NCBI RefSeq assembly: GCF_001949145.1
Contig: NW_019091684.1
Span: 156,904 to 198,179 of the forward strand
Direction of reading: 5' to 3'
Origin: Acanthaster planci
Taxonomy: Eukaryota > Echinodermata > Asteroidea > Valvatida > Acanthasteridae
Length of the DNA: 41,276 bases
Below the pieces are notes generated by a model, which saw nothing but the letters and a program-made list of their open reading frames with translations, had not been told where the DNA came from and did not search any database. Below are positions 10,203-21,352 of this stretch, piece after piece (position 1 is the first letter of the stretch; each line of letters starts with the position of its first letter). The translations under genes and the position numbers were made by a program.

Positions 10203-10208
10203 AATAAA
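10203..10208 (+). terminator. Polyadenylation signal AATAAA
   Basis: Canonical AATAAA about 180 bases after the stop codon of exon E. A GT-rich stretch (AGTGTGACCGG) follows directly, as expected for a 3' processing site. In the inverted paralogue the same place reads AATATA. Confidence 0.7.
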
Positions 10209-11646
10209 GTGTGACCGGATGTAAACAGAGTGAACATTTTGGGGGCACTAATATTCGCAACAGTCCGCAACGGAAATCTTGAAAAATGTTTCACAGGTTT
10301 TGTTAGACATCGAATTATGAAATTATAAAGTTTTCGTCCTCAAAATCCTAAAGGAAACACATTCATGATATCAATGGACATCGAAACATTCGGCACAGGC
10401 TTGTGTTTGACTGAAGTAAATGAAATCCAATGTTCTCAAATTGAAAGGAATCAGTTAGTAAGAACGTTTTAAACATCTGTTCAAACTAAAATACAGTTTT
10501 CAAATAAACAGTTTATGGAACTAGTTAAGTACATAGGACCTACTGTTATTGTACAATTAACCCAATTTAAGATACACTTTTCTTTATGTTTGTAAATGAA
10601 GTTATACCAATGTAAATCATTTGGAAAACGAGTGAAAGTTGCACTTTGCATGCTGTATATATAAATTTGCATTACTTTTGTTGCCTTACGAAGTGATTCA
10701 CGGGAAAAGTTTGTTGACCACGTACTGTTGACCATGTATATCAGTGGTGCGACCGATGAAATTTACGTTGAAAATCTTCTGTCAACACTGTTCAGACGGT
10801 TATAATTTCATTATTTTTTATCAGTGGAATTTTTAAAATATCATGTCGCGTTCAGTTCAGTTTCCATAAGGACGTATAAAACAAACGCCCAAAGCGAGTA
10901 ACATGCCAAGATACGACGGTCGGGGAAGAGTTACTCTGTGACATCGCTCGACAAAGAAACTGAAGCAAATTCCGTTCGTCTAAATTGCATTTATGTGACT
11001 ATACATATCTTTATTTTTTACACTGATATATTGTATTGTGTAGTTCGATGTATTACTGTATTATTAAACATGGTAATTTATTCTTGACAATGGGAATTTC
11101 ATTTAGTAGCTAGGAAGGGGAAAAGGTAGACATAGGTAGTGCTCAAGATAGACACAGGTGTACGCCTTGCTTTTTTTGGGCCTACGCACCACATTATGCA
11201 CAGTCTTGGTCAAGATCAGAGATCTTCATTTGCATGGACGCCATTTGAGCAAGCAAAGTATGGACAAAATAATAGGGTATATAAGCCATAACGTAGGGGA
11301 TTTGACATCCAACCCTTTATGGCCTTACAATAAGTGGCTCATTCTGGCACATTTTGTCCATGACACAGGAGGTGTTAAGGTTAATTATTGTTAGTTCCGA
11401 AAGAATTACATTCTGCCTCAAATTTTAATTAAACATTAAATTCCTTAAATGAGACATGCGTAAACAGGGTAGAAAAAACTCCTACCCGCGGTTGTGACTA
11501 AGTAAACACTGAGAGAACATATGAAATGCTGCTACCTGACATTATTTCTCATGAAAAATTCACTTAGTTGTGCTCGGTTTCCTGGAAATCCAATGACAAA
11601 GACGACGCCTCATTTTGCAATCAGAGCGCCTGTTGCTATGCTGTTG
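10209..11646. other. Spacer without recognised genes
   Basis: AT-rich sequence between the end of the plus-strand gene and the decayed DUF6589-like gene. Short open frames occur on both strands, but none has plausible splice borders or recognisable protein content. Confidence 0.5.
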
Positions 11647-12184
11647 TCAAGTGCAAATCTTGCGCGAGCGCGCTTTCGTAATGAGCGCCATGAACATACG
11701 TGCAACTGCCATTACATACCCCACAGCAGTCAGCTGTTCATCGCCTCCCCACAACCTTTCGCCCACAACATTATCGACACCTAACTTAGCTGGATCTTTA
11801 AAATGTAAAGAATGACAATACTTTAGGAAGGCACTGTGTCGACGCCCTGGTTCAAATTCAAACAGGTCGTCATCCTTGTATTCAGCACCGAACTGCTTGA
11901 CATCTGCTTGAAATTCAGCAGGTTGGCCTTTGGATGATTTGCCAGTCCTACCAGTAATTGCAGACATGAAAATGTCATCAAGATCTCGACCAAAGGCTCC
12001 GCTGATTTCACTGCAGCGCTGAACCTGCTCTTTGGTGCACACTCCCCTTGATCGTGCTAGCATCTGTTTGTAATCCTTGTTAAAAAATTCATTAACAAGG
12101 TCAATCCCGATGTTTCCATCCTATTTCCTGTCAGATTGCCACCCTATTCCAGACAATTTCTTGAGCTATCCTTGGTGGATATGT

Positions 12185-12360
12185 AGGGGCGGTAAGGCGA
12201 CATCCCTTGCGTGACCCACCGCGGAGTAGTCACGGCGCCACCACGCGGCAGCGGGCAAAACATCGCCTGCCTGCCTCGTGTGTGGAAACGTGACTCTCCA
12301 CGCCTCTTCAGAGTGCTGAACAAAGAACCCTGTTAAAATACCCCCTAATGGGGGCGTGCC
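12185..12360. other. GC-rich block interrupting the DUF6589-like gene
   Basis: This stretch is visibly richer in G and C (for example CGCGGAGTAGTCACGGCGCC) than the surrounding sequence. It separates two segments that should be adjacent in the protein, ending WRARPH and resuming near VWNRV. It may be an insertion. I did not recognise it. Confidence 0.4.
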
Positions 12361-12589
12361 CGCCACAGATAGAATCCAGACATTCCTACCAACGTTTTGT
12401 GGGCAAGTATGAAATACTTGTGATGCTTCTTGTTCCAAGATGCAGGAATGTCTAGACGCCAGTGATCCATGATGACTCGTGCATCACCTTCTCGAATGGC
12501 CTGTCTGAGGGCCCGATGGTACAAGCCCTGATACAGCAATGATTAAGAATATTCAAGCACGCCATCCTTGTCGTGATCATCATCATCAA

Positions 12590-12760
12590 AACTTTCCTTT
12601 CTGCACTGTGAACAGCAATACAATTTGTCAGGCGGGTCACCCACATCACCAACATCTATGCATTCCAAATGGTAGCATTCATGACGGATGCATCTCTCCT
12701 GTAACTTGCACTGTACCATTTCGTCTTCTCGGCCAGTCCTCTTATGAAAACTGCAGTAAA
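12590..12760 (-). other. PHD-like zinc finger coding segment
   Basis: The minus-strand frame reads YCSFHKRTGREDEMVQCK, then ERCIRHECYHLECIDV and finally YCCSQCRKES. The spacing of cysteines and the YHLEC histidine-cysteine pair matches a C4HC3 PHD finger, including the MVQC strand. PHD fingers bind histone H3 tails in chromatin proteins and are known neighbours of DUF6589 in predicted proteins. The same frame continues into the stop at 12543-12545 and then ALRQAIREGD, so the finger was fused in line with the DUF6589-like part. Confidence 0.6.
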
Positions 12761-14500
12761 TGTAATCAACCGCATTCTGGCATGCTCTTGAGCACCACCA
12801 ATCACCTTATGGGGGCTCCTGGAAGTTGACACAGCTGTAGTGAAAAGCCACAATTATGGTTTGAACATCGAATCATTGATTAACCAGTATTTTCTTTACA
12901 GCTACAATTGCCTTCTTCAACACTGTCCCCAATGTCCCGAAGAAACTCTGCATCCTCCAAATTATGATTTTCCTGCTCCCGCTGATGGCCATCTCATCTG
13001 ATGGAACACCTGGCCAAATGAAATCCACTACTGCCTGTGTCAGGGTCTTCAACCATTGTGTTTGCCCAGAGGGATCTGTTGTAGAAGCGAATGGTGCGGG
13101 TGGAACATTCGGGTCGTAAACTTTGGCATGCTTCATGGCCAACATCACTGTATATGCCTCAGTTGCAAAACGCACAAGGTCGAAGACAGCGTTGAAGTTG
13201 TCCATTGCTTCTTTTTAACGGACCTGTGCCCGAAATCCTAATTGAGCTGGTAGGGTCCACTGGTCTGTTGCACTTTTACCTGTGAACAAGTCATTCATTG
13301 TCTTGTAACAGCAAACTTCGATGGTGAAACTCTTGATGGCATTGCACAAGACCTTTGAGTCAATCTTGGGGTGTTTCTTTCCCCGCCCTCGCTCACTTTG
13401 CGTCACACATTCTTTCCACTGAAAGATCATCTCCAAAGCAAGGGATTGGATGCATGGAATTTGGAGTACCTGGCACAAATTAATACAGGTTCTCCATGAT
13501 GCGGACTTGAGGATCACTTGTACAACCAGGGTCATTCTCTCCCTCAGTTTACTCCAAGTAGATGCTGAAGGTGGAAGAGTTGATAGTGGTATGTCTTGTG
13601 CCTTCACAACACCAATGTTCTGCTCATGGCTAAAAGAAACACGATACCTGACAGCGAAGGTTAGGGCCCACATCCCGAACTTGTTGCTGTGCATGCGAGA
13701 TTGATATCTGGCTGCAGTTTGGATCTGTACGTTATCCCAAACATCACAGTGCCCAAGCTCACTAGGCACAATTGCACTATTATCATCACTTTCATCAAAG
13801 TCAACTGAATGTGGACCAGCCGTCTCACACGACGACAGTGGGACAACTTCAAGATGTGATACAACCTGATCTGATGAAAATTCATCGTAATCTTTGATTC
13901 CCACGTCTATTCTGTCAGTCACAACAGAGTCTACGTGTATAATGTGCCTTATGTTTCTCCCCGTCATCATACTCATCCTGCAATGAATCATCCTCACATG
14001 TGGAGCAATCTTCATCCACTCCAAAGTCTTTTTTATCCGTGCTTCTTACTGGTAGATTTGAGGCACTAGCATCTGTCGCCCATAAGCACGTCCTCCTACG
14101 ACTTAACCTAGCATTTGTGTGATGCATGTTTTTGTTTTTTCCCATGTATGTAGTTTTTCTTTGAAACCCTTACGAACTCTGTCAATTGTTCCAATGGTGC
14201 CTTTTGGACCCTTCGTCAGTCCTAGGTTTTGCAAGTAGCTGAGAAGCTTCTGACTACACCCATGTTTCCACAGCTGAATGCTTAAACAGCCTCGAATGAA
14301 ATTGAACACGAGTGGACGATGTGAGTACATGATCATTGCTAGCATTATGCCAAGTCTCTGGCTGCGCTGCACTGTAGCATCGGCCTTTGACACACGGCGG
14401 TTTTTCTTGCGGCCAACTGGAAATGTGCCTTGACGTATAGCTGGGTCTGGTAGGGCAGCTTTGAGGGCAGTCACCAAAAATAGGCATGTAAGCCTCTGCA

Positions 14501-16672
14501 TCAGCAATGATGGCTCCCCAACTCCACTTGGTTATGTTGTCCGCGTTGACATCTTTTGGTAATGTTGCTTTGTTGGGTATGATTTGGTCTCCTGTCTAAT
14601 ACGCCTTTGTAAGACCTTGCCAAGAGCAGCCTTTCCTTTATTGTTCCGAAGCAGACAAGAAAGGGTATTTTCATATTTATTGCTGCAGATCAAAGAGGCT
14701 GCTCTATATTTGATGGCACGTGCATCGGCCTTGCATGATTTTGTAGTATTTTCCAACAAAGACTTCATTACAGGTATATCGCCAAAAAACTTGTGTCTTC
14801 CTTGCTCAATGCTTCACCTGTTGATAATGCCAGCTTAATTCCCTTTGGAGCCAACTGTCTTAGTTGGAAGGTGTAATGCTACAACCTTTGTAAACACAGA
14901 ACCAATTCACTGGTTTTTAGTCGAAAAACAATGTAGATGGTTTGTCTTGTTTCACAACGTAACGGTTTCCCACAGCTGCAATTTTCAATACTATACACCT
15001 ACCTGTCACTAACATTATTACCATTAACATGTTTCGGTATTTGGGTATCAGAGTGCTCATAGTCTGAAATGGAACTTAGAAGTAAGCAATGATGACACTT
15101 TCATTTTTCGGAGAACACCTATAACTACTTCCTTCAGCATACTTGCGGTTTGTTGTCCATCACAGCCTACCAGGTATCCCAAATCTGCAGAACCAAATCA
15201 CATGAAGGAATTGAACATTCATGAAGTTGTTTTCACTGTTTGTATAACTACATGTATCAAGGCATATGTCATGAAGGGTTCATGTGAAAGAAATCTTTGG
15301 GACAGGAAGTTGTTCGACCTAACTACACTACATCCTGGACTGACCATGTACCATGCACATATAATGTTGGATGGTTAGCATGTAGTTACTGAAGAGTAGA
15401 TTTTGAACAAAGACATCAGGTCAAAGTAAGGATTATTGAAACATAACTTTTTTTTAGTCTTTCTTAAAGTGATATTGTGTGCACATAGGTTTTTACAATA
15501 TGTTTTCGAGATGTGCATTCATAGTACACTGCGTAATGAAACTTATGGTAGGGTATCTGAATTGAAACAATTACATGAAATAAAAGCTAACCGGTGTCAT
15601 AGCAGGATGTCTGAGGAACATGTACATTAACTGTAAGCCAGAATCCAAAAGACTTTCGAAACAACTGTGCACACTTCACCTTCAACAAAAAGTCGTGTCC
15701 ACGGGGTCCAGACCATCAACTATCCATGGCAATATCTGATCGTAAAAATGTGTAATGGTAGTTACATGTGGATCACAAATTACATGACCTGAAAACTTAA
15801 TGCAGACAGATTCTGAGGATTTGTTACAATTATCTTGAATACATGTACTACATTTACAATGCTTGCCTTTTGTGAGCACAATTCGTTTCGTCACACTTCA
15901 GTCAATTAATGTTCACCTAAATGTTAAGCAATTGTCAAAGTCACTGCTCCTCATTTAACGATTTGTCCTGCATCCAGTGATGTCTTTGATGAATTTGTAT
16001 AAAGTAAGGAAAGGAGGAAGAAGGCACCGTGAAATCTAAATTTCAAGGTTGTTTCTGCATCCAACTTGGACACTGCATACTATTAGGTGAGGTTTGTCGT
16101 ACTAAACAGCATAGCACCCTTCTTTATTTGACAAAACAATTCCAAAATGTATATAGCTTCCTATGTCCATAAAAGCTGTTTGACAGCATCATGTACATGT
16201 ATATAATTTATATCAAATGTGTAGTTTGGTCTTATATTGTGTTCATGTATAATTAAAACATAAGCTTTCGATACACACCGTCAATAAAGTTCAAAGAACA
16301 AGAATAGGTGTCTACGTGTAAATGTATGTATCAGGGTCGTTTTGGTCACATAAGATAAAGAGTTCCTTCATTATCATTCTATATTGCCGACAAAATCAAT
16401 TGCTTTTTTGAGCCCTTCCTGCTTTGAGGCGACGACGTGTACTGGTACTATGTAGGCCTAATGTTTTATTTCTCCATTGGTAGAGTGCGGAAGACACTGA
16501 AGTGAAAGGAGTCAACAGCGTGCGTGGACTTGAACGTGATGAAAACGGCGATGGCATAGTTCTCAAATCTACACAGAAACTGTTAACAAAAATGACTTTC
16601 AGATGTTACACTTATATTGTCCATTTGCGTCAACTCTAAAAAATTCGACGGTTCAGTCGTAAACTTACGTGT
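14501..16672. repeat. Direct duplication, copy 1
   Basis: Nearly colinear with 16917-19054 at a few per cent base divergence plus small indels. It contains the 5' part of the DUF6589-like gene and its upstream flank. The flank includes a conserved minus-strand cysteine-rich segment, HCKCSTCIQDNCNKSS (within 15682-15894). The match ends at a donor-like GTAAGT on the minus strand (16663-16668). Apart from this, no gene is seen at 14800-16900. Confidence 0.85.
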
Positions 16673-16820
16673 AGGCCTAACACTTATCATGGCCAATACA
16701 AAGTCGTCATCGATGGAATCTCATGGAGCACTTCTTTGTGGGTAGAGCTTTTCAGGAGCATTTTGCTATGATCTCTGACACAGATTGATGACTTTGAGCA
16801 CCAGCCTTGAAATTGCTGCT

Positions 16821-16914
16821 ATAATTTATGAACTCTTGTTCCCTTCGAAACAGTCGTGTATGCATGTTCATAATTTATGAACTCTTGTTCCCTTCGAAAC
16901 AGTCGTGTATGCAT
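16821..16914 (+). repeat. 49-bp tandem duplication abutting an N
   Basis: The block at 16821-16865 (ATAATTTATGAACTCTTGTT onward) recurs at 16870-16914, a 49-base period. The second copy ends at the single N at 16915. This is typical of overlapping contig ends. Confidence 0.85.
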
Positions 16915-16916
16915 NT

Positions 16917-17300
16917 TCAGCAATGATGGCTCCCCAACTCCACTTGGTTATGTTGTCCGCGTTGACATCTTTTGATGATGTTGCTTTGTTGGGTATGATT
17001 TGGTCTCCTGTCTAATACGCCTTTGTAAGACCTGCCAAGAGCAGCCTTTCCTTTATTGTTCCGAAGCAGACAAGAAAGGGTATTTTCATATTTACTGCTG
17101 CAGATCAAAGAGGCTGCTCTATATTTGATGGCACGTGCATCGGCCTTGCATGATTTTGTAGTATTTTTCAACAAAGACTTCATTACAGGTATATCGCCAA
17201 AAAACTTGTGTCTTCCTTGCTCAATGCTTTCCCCTGTTGATAATGCTAGCTTAATTCCCTTTGGAGCCAACTGTCTTAGTTGGAAGGTGTAATGCTACAA
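16917..17300 (-). pseudogene. Second, N-terminal-only copy of the DUF6589-like gene
   Basis: The minus-strand frame encodes KFFGDIPVMKSLLKNTTKSC and RAIKYRAASLICSSKYENTL, then LRNNKGKAALG. It matches the first copy at 14532-14800. It loses frame after KAALG through a one-base deletion (ACCTGCC here, ACCTTGCC in the first copy near 14615). The body of the gene is absent because the copy starts at the N at 16915. It is best read as an allele or duplicate fragment rather than a separate gene. Confidence 0.65.
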
Positions 17301-19054
17301 CCTTTGTAAACATAGAACCAATTCACTGGTTTTTAGTTGAAAAACAATGTAGATGGTTTGTGTTGTTTCACAACGTAACGGTTTCCCACAGCTGCAATTT
17401 TCAATACTATACACCTACTTGTCACTACATTAACATGTTTCAGTGCTCATAGTCTGAAATGGAACTTAGAAGTAAGTTATGATGACACTTTCATTTTTCG
17501 GAGAATACCTAACTACTTCCTTCAGCATACTTGCGGTTTGTTGTCCATCACAGCCTACCAGGTATCCCAAATCTGCAGAACCAAATCACATGAAGGCATT
17601 GAACATTCATGAAGTTGTTTTCACTGTTTGTATAACTACATGTATCAAGGCATCTGTCATGAAGGGTTCATGTGAAAGAAATCTTAGGGACAGGTTCGAT
17701 CTGACTACACTACATCCTGGACTGACCAGGCACCATGCACATGTAATGTTTGGTGGTTAGCATGTAATTACTGAAGAGTAGATTTTGAACAAAGACGTCA
17801 GGTCAAAGTAAGCATTATTGAAAACAAAACGTTTTTTTTTGTCTTTCTTAAAGTGATATTGTGTGCACGTAGGTTTTTACAATATGTTTGCGAGATGTTC
17901 ATTCATAGTACGCTGCGTAATGAAACTTATGGTAGGGTATCTTAATTGAAACAATTACATGAAATAAAAGCTAACCTGTGTCATAGCAGGATGTCCCAGG
18001 AACATGTACATTAACTGTAAGCCAGAATCCAACAGACTTTCGAAACAACTATGCACACTTCACCTTCAACAAAAAGTCTTGTCCACAGGGTCCAGACCAT
18101 CAACTATCCATGGCAATATCTGATCGTAAAAATGTATAATGGTAGTTACATGCGGGTCACAAATTACATGACTTGAAAACTTAATGCAGACAGATTCTGA
18201 GGATTTGTTACAATTATCTTGAATACATTTACTACATTTACAATACTTGCCTTTCGTGAGCACAATTTGTTTCTTGTCACACTTCAGTCAATTAATGTTC
18301 ACCTAAATGTTAAGCAATTGTCAAAGTCACTGCTCCTCATTTAACGATTTGTCCTGCATCCAGTGATGTCTTTGATGAATTTGTATAAAGTAAGGAAAGT
18401 AGGAAGAAGGCACTGTGAAATTTAAATTTCAAGGTTGTTTCTGGCATCCAACTTGGACACTGCATCCTGTTAGGTGAGGTATGTCGTACTAAACAGCAAA
18501 GCACCCTTCTTTAATTGACAAAACAACACAAAAAAATTTCAAAATGTATATAGCTTCCTATGTCCATAAAAGCTGTTTGACAGCATCATCTTCATGTACA
18601 ATTATATAATTTATATCAAATATGTAGTTTGGTCTTATATTGTGTTCATGTATAATTAAAACATAAGCTTTAACCGTCAATAAAGTTCAAAGAACAAGAA
18701 TAGGTGTCTGCATCTAAATGTATGTACATATCAGGGTCGTTTTGGTCAAATAAGATAAAGAGTTCCTTCATTATCATTCTATATCGACAACAAAATCAAC
18801 TGCTTTTTTGAGCCCTTCCTGCTTTGAGGCGACGCTATGTACTGGTACTATGTAGGCCTAATGTTTTATTTCTCCATTGGTAGGAGTCAACAACGCGCGT
18901 GGACTTGAACATAAACAAGAAGAAGACAACGTTGGCATAGTTCTCAAATCTACACAGAAACTGTTAACAAAAATGACTTTCGGATGTTACACTTATATTG
19001 TCCATCTGCCTCAACACTAAAAAATTGAATGCTTCAGTCGTAAACTTACGTGTA
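16917..19054. repeat. Direct duplication, copy 2
   Basis: Counterpart of 14501-16672. It includes the minus-strand cysteine-rich segment YCKCSKCIQDNCNKSS (within 18066-18263) and the donor-like GTAAGT on the minus strand (19044-19049), after which the two copies diverge. Nothing else is supported at 17300-19050. Confidence 0.85.
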
Positions 19055-20380
19055 CGTGCAAATCGGTCGGCGAGACAGCAGATGTAATATGTCTGAAGCT
19101 TGGGATGGAACAGCCGTCGAGAAGATTAGGGGTCAAGTGACGTAATGTTCAACGACCTTATTTTAAAGATGGCGACTGTGGGAGCAAGCCCGTTAGATTG
19201 AATGGATAAAGGCAAAAGACTGGAAAATATCCGGCGGAATAACGTAGTGAAATCATTCAATAAATGGTTTTTAGAAAGCGGAAAGGTCAAGGATCATGTC
19301 GGTGTGCAAAAGAAATTGTGCCCACGATAAGTGGGTGCGCCGAAAATTTTCAGTACGTCGACACGAAATTGCGTATACGGATGTGTGCCTAAGGATGGAG
19401 CAGCAGTTAGAGTCCGTGCCACACTAGCGGGGCTAAGCCTTGTCATGCTAGTCTAGGCCTACCCTAGGCCTGACCACGGTTCTATAAACGGAAACCTTCC
19501 TAGGATCAGTTACCTGCGCAAAAACAACCCGTATTTGAAAGGTTTCATCAACGAAACTCTGGAAATCAGTAATGAACATGGGCCTATGATGACCAACTTT
19601 TTTTGCAGCCATTTGAAAGTCAAATACTGCTGTGATGATTGGCTGACCTAGTTTTATGAGTAGGCCTGTAAAGCCTACTACTGCAAATCTTTTGTTTTGC
19701 TGGGGCCTAGCGAAAGGTTTGTCTTACCAGATATGGGAAGTCTTGTCGGGGATTGTATACTTTGGAACCCCAAATTTGTCATTTTATTCTTTTGCAAAAT
19801 GGGTAAGCCCCCTCCCCCCGAACAATGGCAACACTTTTTTGTGCTGAGCCTAGTTTTGGAAATTTCGAATCATAAATTGTGAGAAAATGTGACTTTTTAC
19901 TTAAAACTTGCCACGTAAATTTGAATCGACAATGTGTCATGTAATTAAAACACAGATTATCCTCATCATTTCCCTCAAAACTCAAATCCGTGCCCTTTTT
20001 TGACATCAACCCTAGAGATATTGAGCATGTCCCAGTCGTCAACAAAGATGGATTCAAAAGTTGAAATGCTTTCTCTTTTCTATTATAGAAACAGGGTCCC
20101 CAAATTTTCAATCTCTGTCTTGTTTTTCCGACACAAAAGGCTTTGTGTCATAGCGTCATGCATCATGTGCATTGTGCAGAAATATTTTGTGAGAATGGCA
20201 AATATCTTGCATATTTTGCAGTAACTTTTGTATCAAAAGAAACAAATAGGCTTACATTGGAACGTGCATTGGAGGGCCTACTCAAGAAATGTATTATGTA
20301 TTTAATGATGACATCCATCTTCCAGGACTTGAATATGTTCAGTTACCACGCTAGTGAGAGAGTAGGGACGAATGATTAAT
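19055..20380. other. Unassigned region with CAAT/YY1-like and short-frame signals
   Basis: Near 19155-19175 there is AAAGATGGCGACTGTGGGAG, which resembles a YY1 initiator site. A short plus-strand frame MSEAWDGTAVEKIRGQVT ends in TAA (19088-19144). Neither is linked to a recognisable gene. The rest, including the TAGGCCTA-rich part at 19440-19680, shows no gene. Confidence 0.3.
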
Positions 20381-20547
20381 ACGACCGTTTCGCAATTGTG
20401 CACAAAGAGTTTGCAACGCTTTGGCCAATCACAGCGCGCAAAATTTGTCGACACAATGCGCACTTGGAAAGGGTCGACAAATTTTGTGCGTTATGATTGA
20501 CCAACATGTTGCAAACTCTTGGTGGCGCACTATTGTGAATCGCCCGT
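20381..20547. repeat. About 170-bp imperfect palindrome (MITE-like)
   Basis: The inner arms CGCAAAATTTGTCGAC (20437-20452) and GTCGACAAATTTTGTGCG (20473-20490) face each other across 20 bases. Pairing continues outward with mismatches: TTTGCAAC with GTTGCAAA, CAAAGAG with CTCTTGG, and an outer ACGACCGTTTCG end. It is probably a foldback DNA element. Confidence 0.75.
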
Positions 20548-20847
20548 GTTGTGCAATATGACTTTGGTATTGGTATACTTTGTATGTACGCTATCTCTAT
20601 TGTTGACCTTGGTCATTACGCATCCAGTCCTCGCATTACATTATTGAACGTGCCTCAGAAGCACGCATGTATATTGGTACTGTAGCCAGTTGACATTGAG
20701 ATATCCACTGTCTGACATATAAACTTGCACTGCCTATTGGTTCATACAGCTCTGATTCTGTACAGCTGTACTGTTGTTAAAACGTGTACGTTATGAATAT
20801 TACATAATTAACCCAAACTTTATTCTTAAATAGGCTTTCCTCTGGCC

Positions 20848-21087
20848 ATGGCGGATCCAGAAGAGTCTCAGGTAAATGTTTATGTTACGTCATAACGGCC
20901 TCACCAATTCTAAAGGGTTCCTTGCAGTATTGTTTTGGCACAGCAGACAAACTTTTGACATTCATCAAACAGAAAGGTCTGTTTTTAAACTCTGTTTTTT
21001 AATATCTGTTATAACTTCTATTAACAATTGTAATTTTTTTCAGGCAATAAGACCCTTGGATTCACTGGCCTAAAGTATTGCAAGTTG
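20848..21087 (+). CDS. Candidate small two-exon frame starting MADPEESQ
   Basis: The ATG at 20848 sits in an excellent initiation context (GGCCATGG). Eight codons follow, then donor GTAAAT after 20871. A convincing acceptor, TTTTTTTTCAG, precedes 21044, and a 44-base exon ends with TTG before GTAAGT at 21087. Spliced in this frame it reads AIRPLDSLA and stops, giving a 17-residue peptide. Read one base earlier, the same junction gives SGNKTLGFTGLKYCK with no stop, but that frame has no nearby ATG. It may be a 5' leader with an upstream frame, or the start of a gene whose later exons I cannot place. Splice signals are good; coding status is weak. Confidence 0.35.
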
Positions 21088-21352
21088 GTAAGTTTTGGAA
21101 TTTAATTGATTTATGTGAGTGTGTGTATACAGGGGTTGTGGGGTACTGGAATAAGGTGAGGTATCCTATTGTATTTATTTGTGGCAAAAACAAGGGACGT
21201 TTAGCCGATATTGTCAACCAGAAAAGGGATTCCGTTGCAAGTGGAAGGGATTAGACATTTTGGCATGTTGTACAAACTTTCTTCTCACAAGAACAAAGGA
21301 ACTATCCCACATCTATGCCTGTGTGTGCACGTGGGTGGGGGTAGGCCTTCAC

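Larger units (their letters stand above)
613..10208 (+). other. Plus-strand gene model: secreted F5/8C (discoidin) protein, 5' end outside window
   Basis: Gene-level span. In order, the exons are A1 (613-753), B1 (3267-3553, cut short), A2 (4126-4266), B2 (5836-6209), C (6911-7049), D (9112-9457, out of frame) and E (9876-10022), with AATAAA at 10203-10208. Phases link as A 1-1, B 1-0, C 0-1, D 1-0 and E 0-stop, so the chain is consistent except inside D. Known of the family: F5/8C domains bind carbohydrate or phospholipid and usually occur in extracellular proteins. The signal-peptide exon would lie left of base 1, judging from the inverted paralogue, which has one. A1 and B1 are probably a second copy or allele of A2 and B2. 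The mature message would then be A-B-C-D-E. The exon chain is well supported; whether the gene is functional is uncertain because of D. Confidence 0.7.
11647..14800 (-). pseudogene. Decayed DUF6589-like transposon-associated gene with PHD finger
   Basis: Read on the minus strand from about 14800. Segments occur in a colinear order that I recognise from DUF6589-type proteins. An N-terminal region contains AIKYRAASLI and GKVLQRRIRQETKS. Next come a helical stretch LGIMLAMIMYSHRPLVFNF and a VWDNVQIQTAARYQSRM core followed by FAVRYRVSF. After these are a PHD-like finger (about 12755 down to 12590), ALRQAIREGDARVIMDHW with WNKKHHKYFILAH, and finally DGNIGIDLVNEFFNKDYKQM with EPGRRHSAF. Open blocks are at 14103-14507, 13215-14024, 12873-13205, 12345-12539 and 11647-12063, in different frames. 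Damage includes an in-frame TAA at 12543-12545, a frameshift before DGNIG near 12120, and a GC-rich foreign-looking block at about 12185-12360. Family assignment is from memory of motifs; the function of DUF6589 is not established. No terminal inverted repeats were identified. Confidence 0.6.
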
